The notes under the pieces are model-generated. The model was not told where the DNA came from. It searched no databases and was given only the letters and a program-made list of their open reading frames with translations. From Saccoglossus kowalevskii (lineage: Eukaryota > Hemichordata > Enteropneusta > Harrimaniidae): DNA of 30,937 nt. Of this stretch, positions 30,854-30,937 are shown one piece after another (the stretch's first letter is position 1; each line of letters starts with the position of its first letter). The position numbers and the translations under genes were made by a program. The stretch is from the NCBI RefSeq assembly GCF_000003605.2, contig NW_003139322.1:135110-166046 (forward strand), written 5' to 3'.

Positions 30854-30937
30854 CTGAAAAAACAAGTGAATAACACTAATTTGAGTGTCTTAACATAAGG
30901 CAAACATTACACCATCACTCAGACTTAACTTAGATAG

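Noticed and set aside
20793..30937. Vault RNA gene near MVP
   Set aside because: No paired Pol III box A and box B with a terminal T run was found on either strand.

Overview
This is animal (eukaryotic) nuclear DNA. It is AT-rich, with multi-exon coding sequence bounded by GT/AG splice sites, a decayed non-LTR retrotransposon and several satellite-like tandem arrays. No prokaryotic gene layout is seen. The composition, the repeat style and a gene-body-like CpG depletion fit a marine invertebrate, perhaps a mollusc. The species call is an inference and is weak.

Layout, left to right. Bases 1-372 are a 31-bp tandem array cut by the window edge. Bases 440-5570 hold no gene I can support, only microsatellites and short duplications; a possible tiny first coding exon lies just before it at 418-439. 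Bases 5581-8729 are a 5'-truncated, frameshifted LINE on the plus strand, with an apurinic endonuclease remnant, a reverse transcriptase and a C-terminal zinc knuckle. It is flanked by a likely 9-bp target-site duplication. Bases 8739 to about 18,650 are AT-rich, CpG-retaining sequence without a recognisable gene. From about 18.65 kb to the right end CpG becomes scarce, and this domain contains the one clear host gene.

That gene is the 3' half of the major vault protein gene (MVP), on the minus strand. Six exons (30753-30853, 26911-27091, 25621-25666, 25190-25335, 24067-24147, 20793-20906) join in a consistent reading frame. They encode 222 residues: the end of the shoulder domain, the whole cap-helix coiled coil and the cap-ring, up to the stop codon. 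The 5' exons (vault repeat domains and most of the shoulder) lie beyond base 30937. MVP self-assembles into the barrel-shaped vault particle, and the part encoded here forms the cap of each half-vault.

The largest MVP intron in view (27092-30752) carries two unrelated arrays. One is a 21-bp repeat with a 126-bp higher-order period, open in reading frames on both strands. The other is a 23-bp alternating purine/pyrimidine repeat of about 33 copies with a 223-bp internal duplication. The same intron has a CpG-retaining stretch with an inverted repeat that may be regulatory. I see no tRNA, rRNA, vault RNA, CRISPR array or viral gene, and no evidence of a wholly new biological system. The most informative signals are the CpG boundary, the LINE insertion footprint and the intronic higher-order repeats.
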